From positions 21,387,899 to 21,451,898 of the forward strand of contig CM046348.1 in assembly GCA_025403435.1 (NCBI GenBank): a DNA stretch of 64,000 nt. Direction: 5' to 3'. This document shows positions 48,164 to 59,712 of the stretch, piece by piece; position 1 is the stretch's first letter; each line of letters opens with the position of its first letter. Position numbers and translations under genes: made by a program. The notes below the pieces were generated by a model. The model did not search any database. It saw nothing but the letters and a program-made list of their open reading frames with translations, and was not told where the DNA came from. The stretch is from Artocarpus heterophyllus (taxonomy: Eukaryota > Streptophyta > Magnoliopsida > Rosales > Moraceae).

Positions 48164-49304
48164 TTTAGAAGAAAAGGAAACAAAATAAATGCATGAAACT
48201 AACCATGTTCGCCCCAACCCCATGTCTTAACAAGTCCATTCTCTGCCATCACAGAGACACCAAAATAGCGATAGATAAGATAACAGCAAAACATTTATCC
48301 AACTAAGGACTAGCTATAAGTTTTGTCCTTCTTGTTTGTGGTTGCCATTTTTTTCTGTTGGTTTGGGTTTGTAACAACAACTATTTTTAATTTAACTTGT
48401 TTATTTATTTGTTGTGTTTGGTTAGTGTTTTGTTATGTTTTTCGTTCGCTGGATTTGTTTATTAGGAGCTTTTTATGTGGCCTCAGTACTATAGAATTCT
48501 CGACATTGGTTAATCAGATAATCGATATTTCCATCATTTATAGAGAATATATAGGTTAATTAAAGAGTGACATATGTGCTTGATATTTAATGTACCCTTT
48601 AGATGTTTGTTTGTGGAGTCCGCTATACACTATTTTCCCTTGAGCTTTTCATTTGTTTTTAAAGATAAAAACAATTGTTTGTTGGTGTCGATTTTGTTGT
48701 AATAAAAAAGCTAGCTATTTAGGTTTAAATTGGTGTCTGTATCATACTTCATGTTATGAGATATATTTCTCCTTATACAAAAAATGTGTTATCTAGTGCA
48801 TATGATTCGTAATATTAGAGACAGTAACATGCATGCATGTAATATATTTTTAACCAACTATATCATGCCATTTCATTTATAAAATTTGAAATGATTTTTA
48901 AAATTTTAAATGGAGAAACTAAAAATTGGACAGGTGATATGTATTCATTATAGGCTTCAAGGAGATATTTGACAAATGAATGTCATTTGACCAAAGGCTT
49001 AAAGAGGTAAAGCGATCACTATTTACTAATTTTTAGCTCTCTTCCATGTATAATAACTAGTTCATAGATTAATTTTTAGCTCTCTTCTGTGTATAATAAC
49101 TAGTCATACAAGAATATGCAACACTTCCTTAGGTCTTAAGTGAACCAACTTATAAAAATTACCAAACCTTATAATGAATCATCAACATTGTATTACAAAT
49201 TGGGTAGTCAGTGATGGAATTTAGTATGTTGATTTATGTGTGCATGTTTCATTGTGTTTGTGTTACAATTTCTTACGAGTGATTCCTTTTTATTATTTAT
49301 AGAT

Positions 49305-50420
49305 ATGGATATGGCACAAAGGAACGTGATTATATTTCTTATTATGAGGTTGTGGCATATGCAAATGATGACCATGTGCATGATGATACTGTGGATGTAT
49401 GACATGGCAGACAGGCGTTATAGGAAATCTATTCTTAAAAATTGCACATTTGTTAAACATGAGACACGATTGCAATATGTAAATAGTCTTATAAGAGATA
49501 GTGATGTAATGCATGTGAGCCAACTAAGAATGAATAGAAGGACTTTTGGAATATTATGCAAATCACTTCGTACTAATGGAGGAGTAAAAAATGATGGTTT
49601 AGTTTCTGTGGAGGAGCAAGTAGCTATGTTTGTGCATACACTTGCCCATCATGTGAAGAACCGTACAATTGGAAGTAGATTTAAGAGGTCGGGGGAAACA
49701 ATTAGTAGATATTTTAATTCAATACTACATGGAGTTTTAAGATTACATGATATTCTTCTTCCCGTGTCGGATCCCGTGCTTGCCGATTGCACTGATAATA
49801 GATGGAAATGTTTTAAGGTATGATTCTAATATTTATAGGTTTGATGACAAGGTGATAGGCTTTGTACTAAGTTGTGTTTTCTTTTCCATGTTTAGAATTG
49901 CTTAGGGGCATTAGATGGGACTTACATTCCTGTGAGGGTGCGTGAAAGAGACAAGGGCAGGTATAGGACAAGAAAGGGCAGTGTTGCAACAAATGTACTA
50001 GGAGTTTTTTCTAGAGATATGAAGTTCATATTTGTATTGCGGGATGGGAGGGCTCAGCATCCGATTCTAGAGTACTCCGTGATACCATTAGTAGGCCAAA
50101 TGGATTGAAGGTTCCAAGAGGTAAATTGTAGTGGTTAGACATCTTGAATTTTTGAATACATAAATTTCTTTTAAACTAAAATTTCTTCATTAACTTTTCA
50201 CTTTAGGTTGCTACTATTTGGTAGATGCTGGAAAGGAAATGGCGATGGAAAGGACATTGTTTTGGAGTTGAAAAATATGGGACTCTCATATGAGGATCAA
50301 CTCGATGTCTTAACATACATTTTAGAGAAACCACAATATGTGGCAACATTTATGTCAATTGATGCATCATTGCGTTGGACATTTGTGAAGAGAATCATGA
50401 GGGAGATACGACATCCATGA
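49305..50420 (+). pseudogene. PIF/Harbinger transposase, frameshifted and fused to an ORF1-like tail
   Basis: Exon 1 (49305-49817) encodes the helix-turn-helix part (MHVSQLRMNRRTFGILCKSL, then GLVSVEEQVAMFVHTLAHHV and GETISRYFN). Exon 2 (49896-50120) encodes [14 protein letters not shown] with the first catalytic aspartate, and [13 protein letters not shown] with the second. One base is missing near 50040 (TTGCGGGATGG), which breaks the frame. Restoring it gives consistent exon phases. Exon 3 begins at about 50207 with CYYLVDAG but soon passes into unrelated sequence, KGNGDGKDIVLELKNMGL and on to IMREIRHP with a stop at 50420. That resembles the C-terminus of the Myb/SANT-like ORF1 protein of these elements. 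The third catalytic residue is missing, so no activity is expected. Confidence 0.8.
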
Positions 50421-51594
50421 TAGAGTGGTTTAGTTTTGTGAAACTAACCTACTTTTGAGAACATTTAGGTGGTTAACGACTTAAACATTTAACATGCTAC
50501 AATATTTTGTTTTTACACCTTGTTAGGAATCTATACTATTTACTATTTGATTTGTGTTTGAGACTTATTTTCAATTATGGTATTCTATTTTAATTTTCGT
50601 TTTGTCCAAATCAATTCAAATTTTATGTGGTATTTTCTTTTAATCGATGCAGTACCATCATGTATTAATATTATTGATTATTGATTATTGATTATTGATA
50701 ATTGATTTTATGTGGTATTTTTTATTTTTGATTTTTATACTAACATAAGTCCCGACCCCAACCCTGACCCCGATCTCGAATCTCGACTCCGATCATAGTC
50801 TCAAATCCTGACCTTGAACTTGAACTTGAAATTTGACCCCAAAACTAGACCTAAATTTACTATATTTATAGTTAAAATGCTAATACAATACAATACGTTA
50901 GTAAACAAACATTGTATAATGTAATACAGCATAATAATACGGTGCAAAACCAAACAATATATTGTATAACACTAATACAATACAATACAATGTAATACAA
51001 TGCAATACAATACAATACAATACAATACAGTGTACCAAACATGTCCTTAAAGTTATAATCTAAACCAAAAACTAAACTAATAAAAAGTCACAATAACACA
51101 AATTAAAATTCACTAACAACCAAACTAAGGAGTTAAAAGTAAACTAAATAACATAAAATAGTACAATTAAATTTTAAACTTGAATTAGAGCTTTCCAGCA
51201 CTTCGTTCTTTGATTTATTTTTTTTTGGATGCTTATGAGTAATGCCTAATGTTTTTAATGTGATTAAAGGAAAATGTAATTATAGAGTGTAGAAAGGTTT
51301 ATCTTATATGTATAGAACTTCTTCTAATAAGCAATGAAAAATAATCTATATAAAAACAATAAAAATTAACTTACGTAGATAAATATTTTAAAATTAAAAA
51401 AATATATATATGACAGTTCGAAGGTGGTTTGAACAGGCGGTTTAGATGGATAGTTTTAGAAGCCCAAATTACAAACCAAACCGCCAAAAATTATTTGTAG
51501 AAAAACAATCTAAATCGTCCAAAAATCATAAAAAGCCACTAGTTTGGTTTGGATTATGCAATTTAATGGATTTTTTGAACACCCTTAGATTTCA

Positions 51595-54520
51595 TACTGA
51601 CCTCTACCAACTCCACTCTTGTAGCTATGTACTGTAGATCATAGATGGTTACTAATTTTTGTTGAAATTAAAACAAAAAATAGTCTAGCAAATTCTGAAT
51701 CAGCATTTGTTATATTTATCTTTTTAAATAGCAGGGTAATTTAGGTATAATATACATTATGACCTTCGACTAACCCCTTAAAAAGGACAGTATCAAAAAA
51801 CTCAATGTCATTGAACAATATTGAAAAAGTGCTTCTTTAGACTAGGATTCTTGTGCTTTTCCCTTTCTCTTAATACAACACTTTTCTAGGGTCAATTGGA
51901 AAAATACCGCTTGCGTGGTATTATTTTTCAATTTTATTAGTTCAAGGAGAAAGTTTGAAACATATCACTTCCAATAAAATTATAAAAATACTATTGCTTT
52001 TAAGTATTTTGGGTTATGGTTAAGAAAATATGTGTTATCTTATTTTGACTTTTTTAGCTAAGAAAAATGATGGAGATCAAAGGAAAGAAAAAAAGAGATA
52101 GATCACAATAGTGGAAAAAAGAGAAAATTATATGTTATGCTACACTTTTAAAAGTTGTGTTAGTTTATGCCACATTTAATTTAGTTTATACCATACTAAC
52201 ATTTATATTATATGTTAAATTATACCACAAATGAACATATTTTATATTTATAAAAAGTAAATGTTAAAAGATCACATTTATGAAAATTCCCCTAGTAAAA
52301 AAGGTGGTTAGCCCAATTTTCTAGCCTATTAGGCTTCATAAATGTTTGGGTTAACGACACATATGGCCAAATATTAGCAGTAGAAAATTAAAATGACCTC
52401 CTTTTAAACTAAATTCAACAATAGCTAAAAACTAAAAATTTATTTAATTGTAAAGACCATAATAACCTTGTATAAAAAAAGGTCATAATATCCACCAAAA
52501 GGTCTTTTTTTTTAATTACCAATAATTTAATTTAATAACCAAAAATTTTAATGGTAAATTATTGATATTAAACATCTATTAAATGCCTAGAATTTGGGAT
52601 GGGTAATAGACTTTTTTATTTGAATTTCAAAAGCTATTAATGACCAAATATTGTGTTTTTTTTTACTGACCAAATTATTTTGTTCATATAATGACAATCT
52701 TCTTGTGAAGAATTTACCAATAAGATATATTCTAGCGATAAGTAATTTAGATTTTTTAAGCACTAGACTATTTAGGTTTTAGTGTCTACATTTCTTATTT
52801 AGTTTTATCAATGACTAGTTGGTTTCTCTGATGACTAAAATACCAAATCATTCTAAAATGATTTAAAGCTTCCTATTTTCTCTTTTTAAAGACTATGCTA
52901 CTTGTTTTAAAAGACTAGAAAACTTTTCAATGACTAAAATACTTTGTTTTTTAATGACTATATTCTCTCTTTCAATGACTAAAAATACTTTTTTAAATGA
53001 CTATATTCGTTCCTTCAATGACTAGCTAATTATCTAATAACTTAGTTTTTTTTAAAGACTAAAAATCATAGTTTTGATTTTTTTTTTTTTGTGTTTTTCA
53101 AAATCTCAATACTTCTATTTTCAAAACCAAAGTTTTCAACGTCCCTGTTTGCATAATAATTTCCTAAGAATACAATCATATGAAACTTATGAAACGCATA
53201 CAACTCAGCACAATACAAGGATATAAGAGGAAAAAGGAAAATGAGAGTTTATATAATTCACATTGTTGGAATATGAAACATACACTTAGCAAAATACAAG
53301 GATATAATCAAGGGAATAAACTAGGGACAATAATCAAGGAAATCAAGTCATTATCAATCAATAAGAGATAAGTATCAAAATTTTGATCGAAAAATAGTAA
53401 TTAATATTGTTAAAATTGGCACAACGGTAAGTATTTAATATAAGTTTTGGCCATGATTGATAATCATATCAAATCAGGCCATTCAATTTAGTTTATTGAA
53501 GCAACTCAAATGGCTCAAATATGTAGATTTTACTAAAGGGCTAGATCCCTTCTCTGGAAATGAGACCACCCTCTCAAAGTAGAAATTTCAGCTGCTGTTA
53601 CAAATTCTCGAATTTCTTTCAGGTTTTCATCTGGTCTTCTAGCCCTTCTACCATTGTTATTCACAATCAGTTGTAACTAACTTTATACTTTCAACTAGCG
53701 ATAATGGGAACTATACATTTCTTATACTCTTTCTTTTTTTTAGTGGTGGTGATCCACACTCTTCGTTTCCGAAGCCCGTCACGAAAATCACGAACCCTTT
53801 ATATAAAGGGCCCTTCAACTCTCATAGAGACCAGAGCCTACTTATAGAGAGACCCAAAGGCTGCAAAAGTTTTCTAACACTGGCAGCTACGTTCATAAGG
53901 ACTCAAACTTGAGTCGCTTGCATAAGCGAAACAGTCTCCTGCTAATTGAACAAGCCAGGCTTATGTGCTTTATTTGTTTGTTCCTTTCCATTGTTTTCTT
54001 AAATATAAATATGTTTACACGATGTATTGTTGATGAGACTATTTGTATACATTCATACCCGTTGCAGTTTCCCGGAAGGTTTTTGAATTGAGAGAACCAA
54101 TTTTCAACGAACTCTTTTTCAGCATTTATTACCGATTAGCATTTAACTACCCATTTTTCGTCTTTGTATGTGTATATTTCTACACATTTCTCTTTCAGTT
54201 AAAAAAAGGGGATGATATTTCGCCCGAAATTTACATATTGTACTAATATGTCTGATTTCCCTGGTGGGTTTTGAAGTAGAATTTTGGTACAAACGTTCTT
54301 TCTAAGATTTTCCCTTTCATTTTTTGAAAAAAAAGGAAAAGAAAAAGGACCCTCCCTTTGATACAATTCATTTGCCCTTTCTTGTTAATTGTGTGTTTTT
54401 ATAACTATATTAACTTGTTCGTTCTTTGCATCAAATTCAGACACGTGAATTTGGATTTATGTCTCCCTGGTGAGTTGTTGAATTGAAATTTGTATATGTC
54501 AACATAAATAGATTGCTGGG
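51595..54520. other. Gene-free stretch upstream of the third F-box copy
   Basis: No gene is supported. It contains a dispersed 170-bp repeat copy (52118-52292), a low-complexity region of degenerate AATGACTAAAATACTTT-type units (about 52600-53070), and a promoter-like segment with the palindromic TATA region CCCTTTATATAAAGGGCC at about 53797-53814. That segment lies 700 bp before the F-box pseudogene start and may be its promoter or a transposon promoter. ORFs of 60-67 codons at 53909-54246 show no domain. Confidence 0.45.
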
Positions 54521-56313
54521 ATGGCCACCAAAAAGAAGAAGAAAGCCAACTCAAAAGGGAAACACTAACGAGGAAATTCAATTAATTGGTTCCTCTATAA
54601 GTGATCTTCCAGTGACAATTTTGCTGATATACTACTAGAACTATCTATGAACAGCATTATCTTGTGCAAATGCGCGTGCAAGACTTGGCATGGTATAATT
54701 TCTGATCCTCAATTTGCTAAGCTACACTTGGCCCAAGCAAAGACCTTTCTTTTGGTTCCAAACATGCATTGTGGCCGCATTTCTAGAACTCTTTACTTGT
54801 TGGAGCCTGAAGATGGCCACGGTTTTGAAGATGGTATTGCTGGTGCACCTTTATTGACGACAAGTGTAATCGTTGTCGCCTCAACACAGAGATGAAAGGC
54901 AAATTAAAGATTCCACTGAGGAATGCCCAAGCTATGTTCAGTCAGCTGGATGATGATACGAATGTGATCTTCGACGTCAAAGGCAAAAGCAAGAGGAAAA
55001 ACTTGATTAGGTTGAAGTCTAGCTGGGATCACAAGCTGTATGAGATTATGAATTCATGTTAACGGCTTACTTTTGCTTGAATGACACATCAAGCGACGTT
55101 TCTGTTTTTGTTTGCAACCCCATCACAGGAGAGTTTATATATCTTCCCAAGTATTGTAATAATGTGACTGATGTGACAAGTATTAGGGTGGCGTTAGGTT
55201 TTAGTCCAAAAACAATCAGTACAAGTTGATAAGGATGTTTTCTCGGTAGATAAAGGATCCTTTATCGGGATTCCTTAAGAAATATGGTTATGAAATGGTT
55301 GAGATTGAAGTGTTGATATATCAGAATTTAAGCTAAACTTAAAAAACTCCACAACATATCTCAATGGGGCTCTCCATTGGCTTTCAGATGTTGGTAATAA
55401 GGATGCGCCTTGTGTAGTTTCTTTTGACACGGAAGAGGAGCAGTTCCATTTCTACTCTTTTCCATCACTACCTAATGCGCAAGGAAAAAGCCATCGTTTT
55501 GCTATGGGAGCTCAAGGAGGTTCTTTCCTGGCATTAAATCATCATTTGACGCCATTGCTCGTACTCCAAGCTTCATCTCATTGAAGGATATTGCGAAGAC
55601 GGGTAATGTTGAGGTACTCAATGTCAACTCAAGGTATGGAGGAGTATATCTGCACTCTGTTGTTTCCTCATTTTTATGTTTTAATAATAGTTTTTGATAA
55701 GTTGGTTTGGTTAACATTTTTTTTTCATTTGAATATTGTTGAGATTTGCTAGACCATTTTTGATTGACGGTATATGCATATATTTAGGTGTTGTTTAAAT
55801 TTTAGATTGCATGTGCTCCAAGATGTAACAGTGAGACAAGGGGAGGAGTAATAAATAGTCCATATGATTTCTTGCACTACAAGCATTAACTAAGAAGTGA
55901 ATTTCCCACTTTATCAAGTTAGTTTTCAATAATTGATGTGTTTTTGCGGCCATGTTTTCGAATTTATTTTGCTGCCAATTACCCATAAAAAAAAATTAAA
56001 TGGAAGAGTTAGTTACAAGAATAAACTCTCTGTCTATATTCATAAATTTCTTACTCATTCTTGTTCAATTGAAACTATTGATCCGATTAATTTGCTCTGA
56101 TTGTTCAATAACTCCTTTCATACAACTTACTGTTTATACGGGTGTGGAAAGTTGATAGGGTGTTTCAAAGAATAGTTCAAATAAATGATTTGAACTGTAA
56201 AAATTATAAAACTTTTATATGCTACAGTTCGTTTAAATTACTCTCCTAAACGCCCTATGAGATTCGTAGAAGAGACCTATTCTCTTCTGCTTGGAGCGCC
56301 AAAAAAGAAATAG
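54521..56313 (+). pseudogene. Third copy of the outer F-box/FBA gene, heavily damaged
   Basis: It is homologous to the 480-aa F-box gene from the start codon (54521) to the final stop (56311-56313). Damage includes a frameshift giving TAA at about codon 16; another frameshift in the F-box (missing base in ATTTTGCTGATA); further breaks near 55060 (TGTTAACGG); and an internal deletion of about 230 bases joining GGS to GIKSSFDAIARTPSF. The exon 1 donor AAG|GTATGG is at 55633. Exon 2 survives as TGTGGAAAGTTGA (about 56143-56155) and EETYSLLLGAPKKK (56269-56310), split by a 102-bp MITE. It is more diverged than the two arm copies, so it reflects an older duplication; it is in + orientation like the left-arm copy. 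Confidence 0.88.
56156..56257. mobile_element. Tourist-like MITE within exon 2 of the F-box pseudogene
   Basis: Ends TAGGGTGTTTCAAAG and, inverted, TAGGGCGTTTAGGAG. TGA flanks both sides (56153-56155 and 56258-56260), fitting a 3-bp target duplication. The element is 102 bp and AT-rich, with an internal palindrome (CAAATAAATGATTTGAAC). Confidence 0.8.
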
Positions 56314-56484
56314 ACACGTCTTTTGGTAAAAAATTTGGCACTGGTGGCTTGTTTTGGAGAGGATTGGTGTTGCTTCTTATGATAGTTGAAAAGCTGCTGA
56401 GTACTAGTAGTTTGAGATTTTACTGCTAATGTTAGATATTTTAAAAGGTTTCTTAACGCCATATCTTGAATACGTGTGTGCACA

Positions 56485-57638
56485 CTCACACACAAGTGTG
56501 AATCAATTATTTTTCAACTGATGTTATATTCCGTATTAAAATGTGACATATTATATATGGTGTCAAATTTAACAGTTAGCACCAAACATAACCTATGTTA
56601 AAATCTTTTTTGGTTAATGTGTTATTTTTTTTATTTAATATTAAACCATTTTAAATGATTAGAGCTAAACATGAACCAATATAGTTTGATGTATCTAGTT
56701 ACAGGTCCACACCAGTCACCCCACCACGCCCCACCCACAACAAAACCGAAGAGAAAAGAAAAGAGCAGTTGTAAGTGCTACATGCAATGGCGAACTTAAG
56801 GCTTTTAGTCGCAAAATACTGTTTTGGGACAAACTCTTAAAGTTGAATTAGCTTTTTCCTCCAGTGATCAAATGGATCGTAATCGTTTTTTTTTTTTTTT
56901 GGATTAGAATGGGGTTCATACGGATGAGCTTCATTCCAATATTTGATGCGTGGTCGTTGATTCATGTTTGGTACTAATGCATGACATAATGTACATTGTC
57001 ATATCCAGTTAAGGTCGTGTAAATTTATTGATCTTTCAAATTAGTAATACTAATTGTGTTTTTTTTTTTTTTTTTTTTGGTATTGTAGTAAGTGGTGAGC
57101 TTTTTCCTTTTTTCTTTTTTGAAACTTAAGAAAGTAAATAGTAGTTTTTAAAATAAACAATTTATTTAGATAGAAAATATGTTATTTATTTTAGATATTT
57201 TAAAACATGCTATTTACTTTCACTTAATTAATTAACAATGCAAATACAAATCACATGTCAATTTTTGTCAAAAAAGTAACACAATTATTAATGGGATGAT
57301 TTGTACTAAATTTATAAGTTTGGAGGCCAAATTGCAAAAATTTAAAGTTTAGGGCTAAATAGCAAAAATTTATAAGTTAATGGGGCACTGGTGCAAAAAG
57401 AAAAAAGGATCTTAAAATAATAAAAAGTGTCACTCGGTCCAAATTTCTTTTTACTTTTAAAATAAGATTTTTTTTTTTTTTTTTTTTAATTTAGATCTGC
57501 TTATTTTAAAACTCCTATGACTTATCTTTATGCTACATTTTGTCTGAAAATAAACAACCTAATAACAAAGGGACCAATACTGCATATTTCTTGCTAGATG
57601 TTTAAAATTGAATGTCAGGCGACAAAACTGTAAGTAAC
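56485..57638 (+). repeat. Direct repeat of about 1.15 kb, copy 1
   Basis: The sequence from CACACAAGTGTGAATCAATT to GACAAAACTGTAAGTAA recurs at 58551-59712. Shared landmarks include CCACCCACAACAAAACCGAA, TACATGCAATGGCG and CAGTGATCAAAT. Copy 1 has longer T tracts and an extra GGTTCATACGG segment. No coding capacity is visible. Confidence 0.8.
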
Positions 57639-58550
57639 AATAACTAGACCTGAGTTAGCTTATAGTGTCAATCGAGTATGCCAATATATGCAAGCTCCAT
57701 TTGAAGTTCACTGGAAGGCTGTTAAGAGGCTTTTGAGGTTCTTAGCTGGAACTATAAGCTATGGACTGCACATAAGACAGACTACAGGAAAGGCATTGGA
57801 TCTTGTGAGGTATTGTGATGCAGATTGGGCATCCGATATTGAAGACAGAAGATCGACAACTGGTTACTGTGTTTATCTAGGCCAGAATGTGGTTACTTGG
57901 GCTTCCAAGAAGCAACAGACTGTATCTAGATCTTCCACTGAAGCTGAGTACAGAAGTCTTATTGGTTTAGTATCAGAGATGACATGGATTAAATCCTCGC
58001 TTATGGAGCTAAAAGTCAATTCCAAGAACACCTGTTATATGGTGTGACAATCTCAGTACTGTGCTTATAGCTGCAAATCCTGTTCTACATGCCAGGACTA
58101 AGCATATAGAGATCTCTATTTTGTCAGGGAGAAAGTGTTGCAAAAACAGGTTGAAGTTAGGCATGTTGCATCTGTGGACCAGATTGCAGACATTTTTACT
58201 AAAGCCTGCTCCAGCTCCAAGTTTGATGTAATGCGTGCCAAACTGAGAGTTGAGAATTCTTATACTCCGAGTTTTTACTAACATATCATCACAGTCTGTT
58301 ATGTTAGTCTTTGTCTTGAACCTGTTATACTTTTTAGCTAGCTAACAGATTGTAGCATTAGTTATAATTCAGTTACAGAATAGTCATGTATATAAGTACA
58401 ACACTTGTACCAATACGTTTCAGATTGGTGATAAACAGTTCTTCATACATAGAATAGAGTTCTTTGAAGCTCTAGTTTTTCTTTCTCAGAATCCCAATAT
58501 CTTCTTGCTCTTTCTATTAGGTTTTTCCTAGAATCTCTTGAATCCTTACA
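57639..58550 (+). mobile_element. Ty1/Copia 3' end with LTR, between direct repeats
   Basis: The translated part begins ITRPELAYSVNRVCQYMQAP. It contains RNase H hallmarks: YCDADWASDIEDRRSTTGYC with the first acidic residues, WASKKQQTVSRSSTEAEY, then (in another frame) PVIWCDNLSTVLIAANPV and VRHVASVDQIADIFTKACS. A frameshift near 58022 and a small deletion at about 58108 break the frame. The 3' LTR is 58297-58550 (TGTTATGTTAG to CCTTACA), with a TATA-like GTATATAAG at about 58388. The 5' part of the element is missing. Confidence 0.85.
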
Positions 58551-59712
58551 CACACACAAGTATGGATCAATTATTTTGATTCAAGTTCAACTAAATGCTA
58601 TATTTGATATTAAATGTGACATGTTATATATGGTGTTAAATTTAACTGTTAGCGCCAAGCCCATCCTATGTTAAAAGTTTTTTTTTTTTTTTGGGTTAAT
58701 GTGTTGATTTTTTTATTTAATATTAAAACATTTTAGATGATTAGAGCTAAATATGAACCACTATAGTTTTGATGTATCTAGTTACAAGTCCATACCAGTC
58801 ACCCCCCACCCCACCCACAACAAAACCGAAAAGAAAAGAAAAGAAAAAGAAAATAAATCAGTTGTAAGTCCTACATGCAATGGCGGACTTGAGGCTTTTA
58901 GTCACAAAGATACTGTTTTGTGACAACTCTTAAATTGAATAAGCTTTGTTCTCCAGTGATCAAATTTACATGCGCATGAGCTCTATTCCAATGTTTGATG
59001 CATGGCCGTTGAGTAACATTTGGTACTGATGCATGGTATCATGGACATTGTCATATCCAGTTTAGGTCGTGTAAATTTATTGGCTTTTCAAATTAAGAGT
59101 AAAGTTAATTCTGTTTTTTGGTATTATTGTAAACAGTAATTTTTTTTAAACTTAAGAATATAAATAGTGAATTTTAAAATATTTGAATTAAGTAACGTAT
59201 TATTAAGTGAATAATTTATTTATTTCAAGCAAATAAATTCTTTTGTGCTAGTAAACAATTTATTTACTTAGTAAATATGCTATTTACTTTAGATATTTTA
59301 ACGATAATATGTTACTAAATTTAAATATATTAAAATCTACTATTTATAATTAATTAACAATCTACATGCAAATCACATGCCAATTTATGTCAAAAAAAGT
59401 AGCACAATTATTGATGGGATTATTTGCAACAAATTTGTAAGATCAGGTACCAAATTGTCAAAATTAAAAGTTCAGAGGCAAATTACAAAATCAATAAGTT
59501 AACAGGGCACTGGTGTAAAAAGAATAAAAAAGATATAAAAAAGAGTATCACTCAATCTAAATTTCTTTTTATTTTCAAAACCCCTATGAGTCATTTTTGT
59601 GCTACTTTTATTCAAAAATAAACAACCTTATTATAACAAAGAGACCAAAAATGCACATTTCTTACTAGATGTTTAAAATTGAATATCAGGGGACAAAGTG
59701 TAATAAGTAAAT
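58551..59712 (+). repeat. Direct repeat of about 1.15 kb, copy 2
   Basis: This is the partner of 56485-57638, starting exactly where the Copia LTR ends. It diverges from copy 1 by many substitutions and indels, so the duplication is not recent. Confidence 0.8.

Larger units (their letters stand above)
46078..51046 (+). mobile_element. PIF/Harbinger DNA transposon, 4969 bp, with TTA target duplication
   Basis: The element starts GGCCTCTTTTGGTATACC at 46078 and ends, inverted, GGACATGTTTGGTACACT at 51046. TTA flanks both sides (46075-46077 and 51047-51049), the target duplication typical of PIF/Harbinger. Subterminal regions are full of AATACAATAC repeats. It carries a broken DDE transposase (49305-50218), fused to the tail of a second ORF, and apparent host gene fragments (46353-46445 and 47384-48163). 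The terminal repeats have diverged, so it is not recent. Confidence 0.85.
45851..51586. mobile_element. hAT-type MITE split by the Harbinger insertion
   Basis: The left piece is 45851-46077 and the right piece is 51050-51586. The termini are TTAGGAGTGTTCG and, inverted, AAGGGTGTTCA. The flanks AGATTTCG (45843-45850) and AGATTTCA (51587-51594) match at 7 of 8 bases, as expected for an 8-bp hAT target duplication. The two pieces carry inverted, related blocks such as GGCGGTTTGAG on the left and GGCGGTTTGGTTTG inverted on the right. Joined, the host MITE would be about 760 bp. Non-coding. Confidence 0.7.

Noticed and set aside
50740..50850. Imperfect CCCGACCCC / TTGAACTTGAAC repeats
   Set aside because: Considered as telomere-like or minisatellite. 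They are short, irregular and lie in the Harbinger subterminal region, so no separate feature is claimed.
53797..53814. TATATAAAG palindrome as promoter of a working F-box gene
   Set aside because: The only gene downstream is the broken F-box copy, 700 bp away, so function cannot be argued.
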